DNA of 64,000 nt from Nitrospirota bacterium (GCA_004321915.1 SCQE01000029.1:1-64000), one strand, 5' to 3'; shown: positions 7,273 to 16,549, counted from the first letter of the stretch. Numbers and translations are program-made. Notes: generated from the letters alone by a model not told the origin.

Positions 7273-8742
7273 ATGGACAGCGGCCCTTTTAAAGAACTGC
7301 TGAAAGAGAGGTGCGGTCTCCATTTTGAAGAGGTAAGGACCGCAAAGCTCGAGAGCGCGGTCTATGCAAGAATGTCGGACAGCTGCATTCTGTCCGCCGC
7401 CGAATATTTTCAGAAGGTATTGAAAGATACGGACGAGTTCAATAAACTGGTCAATATGGTCACGATCAACGAGACATATTTTCTGAGGGAGAGGGACCAT
7501 CTTAAGATACTCGTTGACCGTTTGGTACCCGAATTGATCGGCGCCTCACCAAACCAAAAAATCAGGATACTTATCGCAGGCTGTTCCACCGGCGAAGAGC
7601 CTTATTCCATAATGATAGAGCTGTTCGAAAAATATAGGAATTCGGCTTCCGAGCTCGTCTCCGTGATGGCGTTCGATATAGACAGCGATGCCGTAGCCAA
7701 GGCGATGGAAGGCGTTTACGGCCCTTCATCCTTCAGAAATATGCACGATAATATCAGGGACAGATATTTTGACCCTGTCGGAGAAAATGTTTTCAGGATA
7801 AAGGATTTTATAAGGGAACCGGTAAGTTTCAGGACCGCTAATTTATATGAAGAAGAATTTCCGGAAGAGTTCTGCTCCGTTGACATTATATTTTACAGAA
7901 ACGTATCGATCTATTTCGATCCCGATACGCAGAAAGAGATATTTACAAATCTCGCGCGGCTGCTGAAAAAGGGCGGCTATCTTTTCGTGAGCGCAACGGA
8001 GACCTTTTCGCACAATATCGGGGTATTGATTTTGGTGGAATTCGACGGTTCGTTTCTCTACCATAAAGGCGATATTATAGCCATCGAAGACAGGAGGCAG
8101 CTCTCCGGAAGCGGCCCCGGGCCTGTATGCCGAACCGTTCCGGAAAAAGACGGTTTTTCCGTGGACCGGCTCAGCGCTACGCTGCATCAGTTTGCCGGAA
8201 AATTCTGCCCCGATAAGCGGGCATCCCATGAGCTTTTCGATAAGGCGATGTCGCTTGCAAAAGACAAACAATACGAAAAATCCCTTGCGGAACTCGACTT
8301 GCTGATACGCGATGAGCCGTCTTTTGTAAAGGCCTACATACTTAAGGCGAGCGTTTTGATAAATATGAAAAGGCCCGACGAGGCCTGCGATATCTGTCTT
8401 AAATGCATTGATTTTGAAAAATGGTGTCTTGAAGCGTATCTGCTGCTTGGGTTTATTGCAAAGATAAAAAATGAAAACGATACGGCGATCAGGAGATTTA
8501 AGGATGCGCTTTATATCGAATCTTCATGCTGGCTGGCCCATTTTTACCTTGCCGAGATTTACAATCTGATCGGAGAGAAAAGCAACTCATGCCGCGAATA
8601 TGAGATAACGGAGAAGCTCCTTGAAAAGGGCGATACGGACGAACACGGCATAACTTACTTCCCGATTTATTTCGACAGGACCCAGATGACGCATCTCTGC
8701 AGGCATAATATAAGAAAGCTCAAGGGGATACAGGCGGCGTAA
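7273..8742 (+). CDS. cheR: CheR receptor methyltransferase with C-terminal TPR region
   Basis: A 489-residue protein. The first 270 residues are CheR: an all-helical N-domain (MVTINETYFLRERDHL), the SAM site (IRILIAGCSTGEEPYSI) and the catalytic-domain end (GGYLFVSATETF). After a linker of about 35 residues, residues about 315-455 form three to four TPR-like helical repeats (FDKAMSLAKDKQYEKSLAEL, FVKAYILKASVLINMKRPDE, WLAHFYLAEIYNLIGEKSN). CheR-TPR fusions are known from FrzF and WspC-type proteins, where the TPR limits or directs methylation. Its TAA stop shares one base with the ATG of the CheA gene. Confidence 0.93.
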   Translation: MDSGPFKELLKERCGLHFEEVRTAKLESAVYARMSDSCILSAAEYFQKVLKDTDEFNKLVNMVTINETYFLRERDHLKILVDRLVPELIGASPNQKIRILIAGCSTGEEPYSIMIELFEKYRNSASELVSVMAFDIDSDAVAKAMEGVYGPSSFRNMHDNIRDRYFDPVGENVFRIKDFIREPVSFRTANLYEEEFPEEFCSVDIIFYRNVSIYFDPDTQKEIFTNLARLLKKGGYLFVSATETFSHNIGVLILVEFDGSFLYHKGDIIAIEDRRQLSGSGPGPVCRTVPEKDGFSVDRLSATLHQFAGKFCPDKRASHELFDKAMSLAKDKQYEKSLAELDLLIRDEPSFVKAYILKASVLINMKRPDEACDICLKCIDFEKWCLEAYLLLGFIAKIKNENDTAIRRFKDALYIESSCWLAHFYLAEIYNLIGEKSNSCREYEITEKLLEKGDTDEHGITYFPIYFDRTQMTHLCRHNIRKLKGIQAA

Positions 8743-10907
8743 TGGCTATAGACCTGAAAAAGTTCATCGGAAGATTCATAGAAGAGGCCAAGGACCATCT
8801 GGACAAGCTCGGTCAGGGCATTATGGACCTTGAAAAGTCCCCTGACGACGCCGAAAATATCAACTCCATATTCCGCTCTGCGCATACCATCAAAGGTTCA
8901 TCGCGTATGATGAACCTCACTCCGATAACGGAGGTGGCGCATAAGCTGGAAGACGTGCTCGGCAGTCTGCGTGAAAAAAAGATAACACATTCGGCCAAGC
9001 TGTCCGATTTACTTCTCAGGGCGGTCGACGCCATTTCAGACATGGTCGATATGGTGGCCTCAGGCAAAGAAATCACTGCGGACAACTCGGCCCTTTGTGA
9101 AAGCCTTATAAAGGCCGCAGAAAAAGCCCCTTCAGAGGGTCCGGTCGCGCAGGGGAGGCCGGATGTCAAGGCGGAAAGCGCGGACAACAAGCATAAAGCG
9201 CAAGAGACCTTCAAGATCAAAGCGGACAAACTGGACGACCTGATCAAACTTATGGGAGAGATAGTATCCGGCCAGAGCCGTCTTAGGCAGAGACTCAGCG
9301 ATGCAAAGGAAATAGAAACTATGCTCGCAAAGCAGGTAAGTTTTTTGTCCGGGCTTGAAGTTCACGGGACGCAAAGCGGTTTGGAAGGGGTTGTTGCCGG
9401 GGCGAACTCCGTATTTTCAAGAGTGAAAAAACTTGTGTCCGATATAAAGGACGATGTGAATATTTACGAATTGCTTACGGACGATCTTCAGGGAAAGACC
9501 GTAATGATGAGGATGGTCCCGCTTTCGACCGTGTTGGATTCTTTTCGCAGGATGGTGAGGGACATGTCCCGCTCTATAGGAAAAGATGTCGAGATCGTTA
9601 TAGAAGGCGACAGTATCGAACTCGATAAAAAGATTGTCGAGAAGATAGGAGACCCCTTGGTCCACATGATCAGGAACTCGATAGACCACGGCATAGAAAC
9701 CCCTGAAGGGCGGACACTGAAAGGCAAGGACCCGAAAGGCAATATAAGGCTTTCTGCGGTTTATGATGCGGGCAGCGTGCTCATAGAGATAGCGGACGAC
9801 GGGGCAGGACTGCCTTTAGAAAAGATAAAAGAAAAAGCGGTCAGGAAAAAGATATTCAGCGAAGAAGAGGCCGATGTGCTGAGAGAGGCCGAACTGATAG
9901 ATCTTATCTTTCATCCGGGTTTCAGCACGAGCGAGATAATTACAGACATCTCGGGCAGGGGCGTGGGAATGGACGTGGTGAGGAAATACATCATCGAAGA
10001 CATGAAAGGGTCTATAAGGGTGGAAACCAAAAAGGACGCGGGGACAGCTTTTTTCATAAGGCTGCCGCTTACGCTGGCGGTCATGAGACTGCTGCTTATA
10101 TCTGCGGGGGGCCATGTTTTTGCGGTCGCGGCCCATTATGTGAAAGAGATTATCAGGGCCTCCGAAGGCGAGTTCATGACCGTGGTGGACAAAAAGGCGC
10201 TCAAGCTCAGAAACGAATTCGTCCCTGTCGTGGATCTGGCTGATCTTTTGAAACTTCCCGATGACAGGGACCGGCATGCGAAGAAAAATGCGGCGGGAAT
10301 GCTGATCCTGTTGGCACAGGTGGGCGATGAAAAGCTGGGCTTGATCATAGACGACCTGCTCGATGAGGAGGACATGGTCATAAAGTCGATTCCGGAGCAT
10401 TTAAAGGGTATTCGTTTTGTTTCGGGGTTTACCGTTACAGGTAAGAACGAGATTATCAATGTGCTCCATATCCCGGTCGTTATAGAGGCCGCAGGCGAGG
10501 TCAAAGAACATAGGGCCGAAATAAAGGCGGCCGCAGTTGCAGGCGCGAATATACTCGTCATAGATGACTCTTTGAATACGAGGGAAATAGAGAAAAGCAT
10601 ACTTGAGTCTTATGGCTACACTGTAACTCTGGCAGAAGACGGCATCGACGGTTTTGAAAAAGCGATGGGAGGAAAGTTCGACGCTGTCATAACGGACGTG
10701 GAGATGCCCCGTCTTGACGGTTTTTCGCTTACCGAGAAATTAAGGCTGGAAGAAGCCTATAAACATACGCCCATAATCATAGTAACTTCGAGACAGAAGG
10801 AAGAGGACAAGAGGCGCGGCATTTCCGTGGGGGCCGATGCATATATAGTAAAAGGTTCGTTTGAGCGTTCCAATCTGTTGGAAACCATTCAGAATCTTAT
10901 AGGATAA
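8742..10907 (+). CDS. cheA: CheA histidine kinase fused to a receiver domain (FrzE-like)
   Basis: A 721-residue hybrid CheA. The HPt domain carries His48 (FRSAHTIKGSSRMM). A dimerisation region follows near 175-300, then the ATPase domain (N box HMIRNSIDHGIE; G boxes DDGAGLPLE and GRGVGMDVV), the CheW-like regulatory domain (LPLTLAVMRLLLISAGGHVFAV), and a C-terminal receiver at about 602-721 with Asp608/Asp609 and phosphoacceptor Asp652 (ITDVEMPRLDG). No classical CheY-binding P2 domain is evident. CheA-REC fusions are typical of Frz and other alternative-cellular-function systems; the receiver may act as a phosphate sink or control element. Confidence 0.95.
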   Translation: MAIDLKKFIGRFIEEAKDHLDKLGQGIMDLEKSPDDAENINSIFRSAHTIKGSSRMMNLTPITEVAHKLEDVLGSLREKKITHSAKLSDLLLRAVDAISDMVDMVASGKEITADNSALCESLIKAAEKAPSEGPVAQGRPDVKAESADNKHKAQETFKIKADKLDDLIKLMGEIVSGQSRLRQRLSDAKEIETMLAKQVSFLSGLEVHGTQSGLEGVVAGANSVFSRVKKLVSDIKDDVNIYELLTDDLQGKTVMMRMVPLSTVLDSFRRMVRDMSRSIGKDVEIVIEGDSIELDKKIVEKIGDPLVHMIRNSIDHGIETPEGRTLKGKDPKGNIRLSAVYDAGSVLIEIADDGAGLPLEKIKEKAVRKKIFSEEEADVLREAELIDLIFHPGFSTSEIITDISGRGVGMDVVRKYIIEDMKGSIRVETKKDAGTAFFIRLPLTLAVMRLLLISAGGHVFAVAAHYVKEIIRASEGEFMTVVDKKALKLRNEFVPVVDLADLLKLPDDRDRHAKKNAAGMLILLAQVGDEKLGLIIDDLLDEEDMVIKSIPEHLKGIRFVSGFTVTGKNEIINVLHIPVVIEAAGEVKEHRAEIKAAAVAGANILVIDDSLNTREIEKSILESYGYTVTLAEDGIDGFEKAMGGKFDAVITDVEMPRLDGFSLTEKLRLEEAYKHTPIIIVTSRQKEEDKRRGISVGADAYIVKGSFERSNLLETIQNLIG

Positions 10908-10920
10908 GGATGGTAGGCGA

Positions 10921-12600
10921 ATGTCTCTGAAAAAGGTCGATATAAATGATAAGCTGAAACAGCTTGCCGAGGCGTATGCAGGACAGTTGCCGGCAAAGGC
11001 CGAAGAAATAGGGGCTTTCTTTGAAAATATCATGACCGGTAAAGGAGGCCATGATATCAAGGGGCTTTGCCGTTTGGTGCATACGCTCAAGGGCTCAAGC
11101 GCTTCCTTCGGTTATTTGGAGGTCAGGCAGGCTGCGCTGTCTCTTGAGGAGTGTCTGAAGAATTGGGACTCTAAGGGCGCGCTGCCCGACAATGACTCGG
11201 CGAACGGAATAAGGCGGCTCATTTCCTTGCTGGGAGAGGCTTGCTCCGCGCCCGCCATAAGCGCTTCGACTGCGGTAAACGGGCCGCAACCTTTATCTTC
11301 CGGGGTGGCGCTGTCTAAGGAAAAAGCCGGAACCGACGATTCAAGACTGGTGTATGTTGTCGAGCATGATCAAGACCAGCTTGATAATCTTGCGCGTCAG
11401 CTTAAGCAGTTCAGGTATGATGTAAGGGCCTTCACAAGCCTGCAATCCATGAGAGACGAGGCGCTTAAACTGTCCCCGGCAGTCATAATCGTTGACATAG
11501 TTTCGCCTGAAGGGACTTTTTCCGGCACCGATACCATTGTAGAAATAAATAAAGACAGGGCCCTTCCTGTTCCTGTGGTTTTTATATCGGGACGGGTAGA
11601 TATAGAGGCGCGGATCGAAGCTGTCAGGGCCGGAGCGAACGCCTACTTTGTAAAACCCGTGAACATCATAGAGCTTGTCGAAAAACTCGATGCTCTTACG
11701 ACACACGAAGAAATAGACGAGTACAGGGTGCTTATAGTCGACGACGACCCCGAGATTGCCGCTTATCATTCACTCATACTTTCGGATGCAGGGATGTCCA
11801 CCTGTATAGTAACGAACCCTTTGCAGGTGTTCCAGCCGCTTATAGAGTTCAGCCCCGACCTGATCTTAATGGACGTGTATATGCCTCAATGTAACGGAAT
11901 GGAGCTTGCTAAGGCCATACGCCAGATAGGGACCTATTTCAGCATACCCATAGTCTATCTTTCTGCCGAGACCAATATGGACAAGCAGATATCCGCAATG
12001 AGCATGGGTGGCGACGAATTTCTTACAAAACCGATAAAGCCGGAACATCTTTTGGCATCGGTCTCCATAAGGGCCGAGAGAATGAGGATAATAAGGTCTT
12101 TTATGGAGAGAGACAGTCTGACCGGACTCTTCAACCATACCAAGGCAAAGAAGGAGCTTGACATATCGGTATCGAGGGCCAGAAGGAGCGGCGGCGAGCT
12201 TTGTTTTTCGATGGTGGATATAGATAAATTCAAATCCATTAATGATACATACGGGCATCCTGTGGGAGACAGGGTGATAGTGGCGCTCTCGCGGCTCTTA
12301 CAGCAGAGGCTCAGGAAAACCGATATAATAGGACGTTACGGAGGCGAAGAATTTGCCGTTGTCCTGCCGGACACCGATGCGGCCTCGTCTTTCAGCGTAT
12401 TGAACGATATACGGAAAATTTTTTCAGGCATCCGCTTTGATGTAGAGACGGGTAGTTTTACGGCCACCTTCAGCTGCGGCATCGCATCCATCAAAGACTA
12501 CAAAGACCCTGCAGAAATAGGGCTGGCGGCTGACAGGGCTTTGTATGAGGCCAAGAACAGCGGCAGGAACAGGGTAATAATCGCAGGAAAGGGCGAATAG
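10921..12600 (+). CDS. HPt-REC-REC-GGDEF diguanylate cyclase response regulator
   Basis: A 559-residue output protein. An HPt domain (His54 in RLVHTLKGSSASFG) is followed by a first receiver (about 140-260, VVEHDQDQ and VDIVSPEGTF, degenerate), a second typical receiver (about 266-385, VLIVDDDPE and LMDVYMPQCNGM) and a GGDEF domain ending the protein. The active site is GGEEF (RYGGEEFAVVLPDTD), and an RxxD inhibitory site (RKTD) lies five residues upstream, so product inhibition by c-di-GMP is expected. The gene lies 13 bases after cheA and links this chemosensory pathway to c-di-GMP. Confidence 0.93.
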   Translation: MSLKKVDINDKLKQLAEAYAGQLPAKAEEIGAFFENIMTGKGGHDIKGLCRLVHTLKGSSASFGYLEVRQAALSLEECLKNWDSKGALPDNDSANGIRRLISLLGEACSAPAISASTAVNGPQPLSSGVALSKEKAGTDDSRLVYVVEHDQDQLDNLARQLKQFRYDVRAFTSLQSMRDEALKLSPAVIIVDIVSPEGTFSGTDTIVEINKDRALPVPVVFISGRVDIEARIEAVRAGANAYFVKPVNIIELVEKLDALTTHEEIDEYRVLIVDDDPEIAAYHSLILSDAGMSTCIVTNPLQVFQPLIEFSPDLILMDVYMPQCNGMELAKAIRQIGTYFSIPIVYLSAETNMDKQISAMSMGGDEFLTKPIKPEHLLASVSIRAERMRIIRSFMERDSLTGLFNHTKAKKELDISVSRARRSGGELCFSMVDIDKFKSINDTYGHPVGDRVIVALSRLLQQRLRKTDIIGRYGGEEFAVVLPDTDAASSFSVLNDIRKIFSGIRFDVETGSFTATFSCGIASIKDYKDPAEIGLAADRALYEAKNSGRNRVIIAGKGE

Positions 12601-12623
12601 AATTATCGTGGGGGACAAAATAA

Positions 12624-13010
12624 ATGGGCGATGAAAACACCAAGATATTATTGGTGGACGATGACGGCTTTGTAAGAGAGATGCTCGGTATGATTCTGGA
12701 AGCGCACGGTTACGAAGTCGTTACTGCGGAGGACGGGACCGAAGCCCTCTCCAAACTGGCCGGGGACAACGGTTTTAAACTGGTGGTATCGGACATGAAT
12801 ATGCCCAAAACCAACGGTTTGGAACTTGTTAGAGAGGTCAGAAAAAACGGCAATACCGTGCCTATAATAATCCTCAGCGCCTTCGGCGAACGCGATATTC
12901 TTGACGAGGCGATGACCTGCGGCGCTACCGACTATGTGGTCAAGGACGAAAAGATCCAGGACAAAATAATAGAAGTGATCACTAAGGCGCTTAAACAGGC
13001 GGTCACGTGA
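12624..13010 (+). CDS. CheY-like single-domain response regulator 1
   Basis: A 128-residue stand-alone receiver: acidic residues at 12-14 (LLVDDDGF), phosphoacceptor Asp57 (VVSDMNMPKTNG), conserved Ser (IILSAFGE) and Lys (DYVVKDEK). No output domain is attached, so it would act by protein binding, on a motor or as a phosphate shuttle. It is in the chemosensory operon, 17 bases before a second receiver gene. Confidence 0.92.
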   Translation: MGDENTKILLVDDDGFVREMLGMILEAHGYEVVTAEDGTEALSKLAGDNGFKLVVSDMNMPKTNGLELVREVRKNGNTVPIIILSAFGERDILDEAMTCGATDYVVKDEKIQDKIIEVITKALKQAVT

Positions 13011-13026
13011 TCCACGGAGGAGTGGC

Positions 13027-13410
13027 ATGCCAAAAATAAAGGCACTCGTAGCGGATGATTCCATGTTAATGAGGGACATTATCAAAGAAAGCCTTCTTGA
13101 GTCTTTTCCCGAGGCCGAGATATATGAATCGGGCAACGGCAAGGACGTCCAGAAAATACTCCTGAAGGAAGTTGTGGATATTGTGTTATGCGATTGGGAG
13201 ATGCCCGAGATGAGCGGATTGGATGTTTTAAAGTGGGTAAGAAGCACGCCCAATTTGAATACCCTTCCATTTATAATGATTACAGGCACTACGGACAAGG
13301 AACATGTTGTGGAATGTATAAAATCGGGGGTCACCGATTATATCGTAAAACCGCTCACCCCCGATATGCTGTGTAATAAAATCAGTAAAGCGCTGAAGAT
13401 CAAGGCCTAG
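13027..13410 (+). CDS. CheY-like single-domain response regulator 2
   Basis: A 127-residue receiver with Asp10/Asp11 (VADDSMLM), Asp56 (VLCDWEMPEMSG), Thr (MITGTTDKE) and Lys (DYIVKPLTP), the classical CheY set; LCDWEMPEMSGLDVL is very CheY-like. GGAGGAGTGGC precedes the ATG. It is the last recognisable chemotaxis gene in the run; the thioredoxin-like gene follows only ten bases later, so transcription probably continues into the next module. Confidence 0.92.
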   Translation: MPKIKALVADDSMLMRDIIKESLLESFPEAEIYESGNGKDVQKILLKEVVDIVLCDWEMPEMSGLDVLKWVRSTPNLNTLPFIMITGTTDKEHVVECIKSGVTDYIVKPLTPDMLCNKISKALKIKA

Positions 13411-13420
13411 TAAATAACAT

Positions 13421-13945
13421 ATGAAAGATACGAAAAAATGGACGGCCGGACCAAGCCTTCCGATATTGTTCGGCTTTATCGTCTACGTTTTGATTTTAAA
13501 CGGATGCAGCGGAGAAAAGGTCCATTTAAAAATAGGCGACGCCGCCCCTAAGGCAGTTCTTCAGGATTTGACAGGCTCGAATGTGTCCCTGCCCGACGGC
13601 TTTAAGGGCAAACTTGTTGTGCTGAGATTTTGGGCGGACTGGTGTAAATCCTGCGAGATAGAGATGCCCGCGCTCGATAGGGTTTATAAAGGATATGCAG
13701 GTAAGGGTATTGTCATATTGGCGATAAACGTTGGACAGACTAAAGAGATTGCCGGGGATTTTGCGAGAAAGCTCGAACTCTCATATCCTGTTTTGCTCGA
13801 CCCGGGTTCGAAGACCGCAAAAAACTATGGAGTTGTAGGCCTTCCTACGACTATAATCATAGACCGCGACGGCAGGCTTAAGAAGAAGATAATAGGCGAG
13901 ACAGGCGGCGATGCGATGGAAAAGATAGTCGCCGGGCTTTTATAA
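13421..13945 (+). CDS. TlpA/ResA-like thioredoxin lipoprotein
   Basis: A 174-residue protein with a hydrophobic N-terminal segment and a lipobox-like LILNGC, so it is probably an envelope lipoprotein. The rest is an AhpC/TSA-Redoxin type thioredoxin fold with the active site WCKSC (FWADWCKSCEIEMPALD) and the cis-proline region GVVGLPTTIIIDRDG. Such proteins reduce periplasmic disulfides or keep metallochaperone cysteines reduced. It lies between the CheY genes and two nosL genes; the latter suggests it reduces the cysteines of NosL-type proteins, which is inference. No clear ribosome site precedes the ATG. Confidence 0.88.
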   Translation: MKDTKKWTAGPSLPILFGFIVYVLILNGCSGEKVHLKIGDAAPKAVLQDLTGSNVSLPDGFKGKLVVLRFWADWCKSCEIEMPALDRVYKGYAGKGIVILAINVGQTKEIAGDFARKLELSYPVLLDPGSKTAKNYGVVGLPTTIIIDRDGRLKKKIIGETGGDAMEKIVAGLL

Positions 13946-13976
13946 TAAAAAATCCATAAATTACACGGAGGGACTT

Positions 13977-14627
13977 ATGAGAAAGATTTGTATTTTGGTT
14001 GCAGCGGCGTTTCTTTTGATTTTTGCAGCAGCGGCGGCAATGGCCGACACGAAAGATTTCCCTAAATGCAAGTATTGCGGCATGGACAGGGAAAAGTATT
14101 CTCATTCGCGTTTGCTTATCGAATACGATGACGGCACTTATGTGGGGGTATGCAGCGTTCATTGCGCAGCCGTTGACCTTGCTATGAGCATGGATAAAAC
14201 CCCCAAAGTTATTAAAGTCGGCGACTATAATACCAAGCAGCTGATAGATGCTGAAAAAGCTGTATGGGTAATGGGGGGCGATAAGGCCGGAGTCATGACA
14301 AAGGTCGCAAAATGGGCTTTTCAAAAAAAGGAAGCAGCCAACAAATTCGTGAAAGAACACGGGGGCAAGGTCACGACTTTCGAAGGCGTGATGAAGGCCG
14401 CATATACGGACATGTATCAGGATTCCAAGATGATACGCGAAAAGAGAAAGGCGATGAAAAAAAAGATGATGGAAGAGGGACATACCCATGACTGTATGAA
14501 CAACGAGAACCATCATTGCGATCACCCTAATCATAAAAACAACCATAAGGACCATATGCACAATCACGACCATAAACAGGAAACCAAACAGGAACAGAAG
14601 CAGGATGACAAGCCGCATAAGCATTAG
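13977..14627 (+). CDS. NosL-family protein with histidine-rich tail
   Basis: A 216-residue secreted protein with a signal peptide (to about residue 22, AMA). The NosL signature is CKYCGMDREKYSHSRLLIEY followed by GVCSVHCAAVDL, giving Cys/Met/His ligands. NosL is a copper(I) chaperone for nitrous oxide reductase; distant members occur without nosZ. The last 50 residues are extremely rich in His, Asn, Lys and Asp (HTHDC, HHCDHPNHK, NHDHK, KPHKH), a probable metal-binding tail. It has a strong GGAGGG ribosome site and its end overlaps the next nosL gene by 23 bases. I did not use a gene symbol because no nosZ is present. Confidence 0.88.
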   Translation: MRKICILVAAAFLLIFAAAAAMADTKDFPKCKYCGMDREKYSHSRLLIEYDDGTYVGVCSVHCAAVDLAMSMDKTPKVIKVGDYNTKQLIDAEKAVWVMGGDKAGVMTKVAKWAFQKKEAANKFVKEHGGKVTTFEGVMKAAYTDMYQDSKMIREKRKAMKKKMMEEGHTHDCMNNENHHCDHPNHKNNHKDHMHNHDHKQETKQEQKQDDKPHKH

Positions 14628-15105
14628 AACAGTCCTGCATTTCTTTATTCCTGCAGTAATTTGCTGTTTTACGGTTTTCAGCGCTCATGCAGCAGAGCTG
14701 AAAACCGTAAAACCTACGCAAAAGGACAAATGTCCGGTCTGCGGTATGTTTGTGGCAAAGTATCCGGACTTTACTGCAGGCATAGTATTTAAAGACGGAT
14801 CGCATGCGGTTTTTGACGGAGTAAAGGACATGTTTAAGTACTATTTCAATATGAAAAAATACAACCCGTCAAAGAAGGCGGAAGATATCGGGTCCGTTTT
14901 TGTGACCGAGTATTACGGCTTGGGCCCTGTTGACGCGCGCAAGGCTTTTTTTGTTTTCGGCAGCGATGTGCACGGGCCTATGGGCAGGGAGCTTATACCC
15001 TTCGAAAAAATGTCGGACGCAACAGGATTCATGAAAGACCACAGAGGCAAGAGAATACTGAAGTTTAGTGAAATAACTCCCGATATTATCAGGAAGCTGG
15101 ATTGA
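14605..15105 (+). CDS. Second NosL-family protein
   Basis: A 166-residue protein with a signal sequence ending near SAHA (residue 29) and the NosL core CPVCGMFVAKYPDFTAGIVF. It continues with VFDGVKDMFKYYFN and a conserved C-terminal part (VTEYYGLGPVDARKAFFVFG, HGPMGRELIPFE). This is the more canonical of the two NosL proteins. It overlaps the preceding gene, so the two are translationally linked and probably work together in periplasmic metal delivery, most likely copper by family precedent. Confidence 0.9.
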   Translation: MTSRISIRTVLHFFIPAVICCFTVFSAHAAELKTVKPTQKDKCPVCGMFVAKYPDFTAGIVFKDGSHAVFDGVKDMFKYYFNMKKYNPSKKAEDIGSVFVTEYYGLGPVDARKAFFVFGSDVHGPMGRELIPFEKMSDATGFMKDHRGKRILKFSEITPDIIRKLD

Positions 15106-15114
15106 CGGACGACT

Positions 15115-15420
15115 ATGCGCAGGCCTGACAGGTTTTTGCTGTATCTCGGCGCAAACTTAGCGATAATGGCCGCGATGTTCGCCCACTCATTTGTGTCCAC
15201 GCAAAATCCGGAACAGGTCTTTGCAAAGAAGATAGAACTGGTGAAGCGTTACGGCCTTACGGACCTATGCATCTTTACCGAGGCGCGTTATACGAGACAT
15301 CCGTCTCAGGCTGACCTGAATACGCCGTTTCAGGACTATCCTTTGTCGTTCGAACATTTCCCGTCCGGTTCCATAATAGCCCCCCCCGGACACTTAAGGT
15401 CGGGTATGACGCATGAATAG
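15115..15420 (+). CDS. Small membrane-anchored or secreted protein of the NosL/ABC cluster
   Basis: A 101-residue protein with an uncleaved or cleaved N-terminal hydrophobic segment (FLLYLGANLAIMAAMFAHSFV) and a soluble remainder containing LVKRYGLTDLCIFTEARYTRHPS. It has one cysteine. I do not recognise a family. It lies nine bases after the second nosL and overlaps the FtsX-like permease by eight bases, so it belongs to the same transcript and is likely a component of the module. Confidence 0.75.
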   Translation: MRRPDRFLLYLGANLAIMAAMFAHSFVSTQNPEQVFAKKIELVKRYGLTDLCIFTEARYTRHPSQADLNTPFQDYPLSFEHFPSGSIIAPPGHLRSGMTHE

Positions 15421-16549
15421 CAGACTGGAGGTCCAGCGCAATATCCTCGATTTCACCTTGTCCTCGCTGCTTAGAAGAAAGGCAAAGAACTCCATTCTTA
15501 TTCTTGTTTTTACTCTGGTGGTATTCATGCTTGCGTCCATAATTTTCTTTACCAATGCGGTCAAACGCGAGGCCGTTGCCGTGCTCAAGAATTCTCCGGA
15601 TATGGTGGTACAGAGGCTTTCTGCCGGAAGACATGATCTCATACCGTCGGAGTATATAGGAACTATAAAGGAAATGAAGGGCGTGGTGTCCGTGAAGGGA
15701 AGGCATTGGGGGTATTATTTCGAGCCGGCGGCGAGCGCTAATTTTACCCTTGTCGTCCCTGAGGACGGAGGTGAAGACGGTAAGATAGTCACAGGTAAAG
15801 GCGTTTCCCGGACTATGCGGGCGGGAGAGGGGGACATCCTGCCGCTCAAGAGCTATAAAGGTGAGTGGGTGGTGCTTGCGATCAAAGGCGTGCTCAAATC
15901 CGATTCAGAGCTTGTTTCGTCGGACCTTATCGAGATTTCTGAAAAAGATTTCAGGAAACTGTTCGGTATATCGCAGGACAGTTTTACGGACATAGCCGTC
16001 ACGGTGAAGAACCCTAAAGAGACCCTCACGATAGCAAAAAAAATAAAAGAATCGTTTCCCGATACCCGGCCTATATTACGCAGCGAGGTGCTGAGGACCT
16101 ACGACTCGCTTTTCAACTGGAGGAGCGGCCTGCTGCTTTTAATCGCCGCAGGCGCGGTCTTCGCATTCATAATTTTTGCGTTCGACAGGGCCTCGGGACT
16201 CAGCGCCGAGGAACGCAGGGAGATAGGCATACTGAAGGCCATAGGATGGGAGACCTCGGATGTTATAGCGTTTAAATTCTGGGAAGGCTCGGTAATATCC
16301 CTGTCGTCGTTTATGGCCGGAATTATTTTGGCTTACTTTCATGTCTTCTTTGCTTATGCGCCGTTGTTCGAGCCTGTGCTTAAGGGGTGGGCCGTGCTCT
16401 ATCCCGAATTCAGGCTTGTACCCTTTATAGACCCTTTTCAGATAGCTACGCTCTTTTTTCTGACGGTCCTGCCATACACCGCAGCCACTATAATCCCTTC
16501 GTGGAGGTCTGCGGTCGTCGATCCGGACCGGATAATGAGGTCGCAATGA
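15413..16549 (+). CDS. FtsX/MacB-like ABC transporter permease
   Basis: A 378-residue permease: one span at the N-terminus (about 24-46), a periplasmic MacB-PCD-like domain (about 50-235), then three spans (about 240-260, 295-320, 340-362), the FtsX arrangement (ERREIGILKAIGWETSDVI between spans). Such exporters usually act mechanically on envelope substrates or lipoproteins. It is coupled by ATGA to its ATPase gene. Its company of NosL proteins resembles the NosFY ABC transporter that supports copper-site assembly, though NosY is a different permease family. Confidence 0.9.
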   Translation: MNSRLEVQRNILDFTLSSLLRRKAKNSILILVFTLVVFMLASIIFFTNAVKREAVAVLKNSPDMVVQRLSAGRHDLIPSEYIGTIKEMKGVVSVKGRHWGYYFEPAASANFTLVVPEDGGEDGKIVTGKGVSRTMRAGEGDILPLKSYKGEWVVLAIKGVLKSDSELVSSDLIEISEKDFRKLFGISQDSFTDIAVTVKNPKETLTIAKKIKESFPDTRPILRSEVLRTYDSLFNWRSGLLLLIAAGAVFAFIIFAFDRASGLSAEERREIGILKAIGWETSDVIAFKFWEGSVISLSSFMAGIILAYFHVFFAYAPLFEPVLKGWAVLYPEFRLVPFIDPFQIATLFFLTVLPYTAATIIPSWRSAVVDPDRIMRSQ

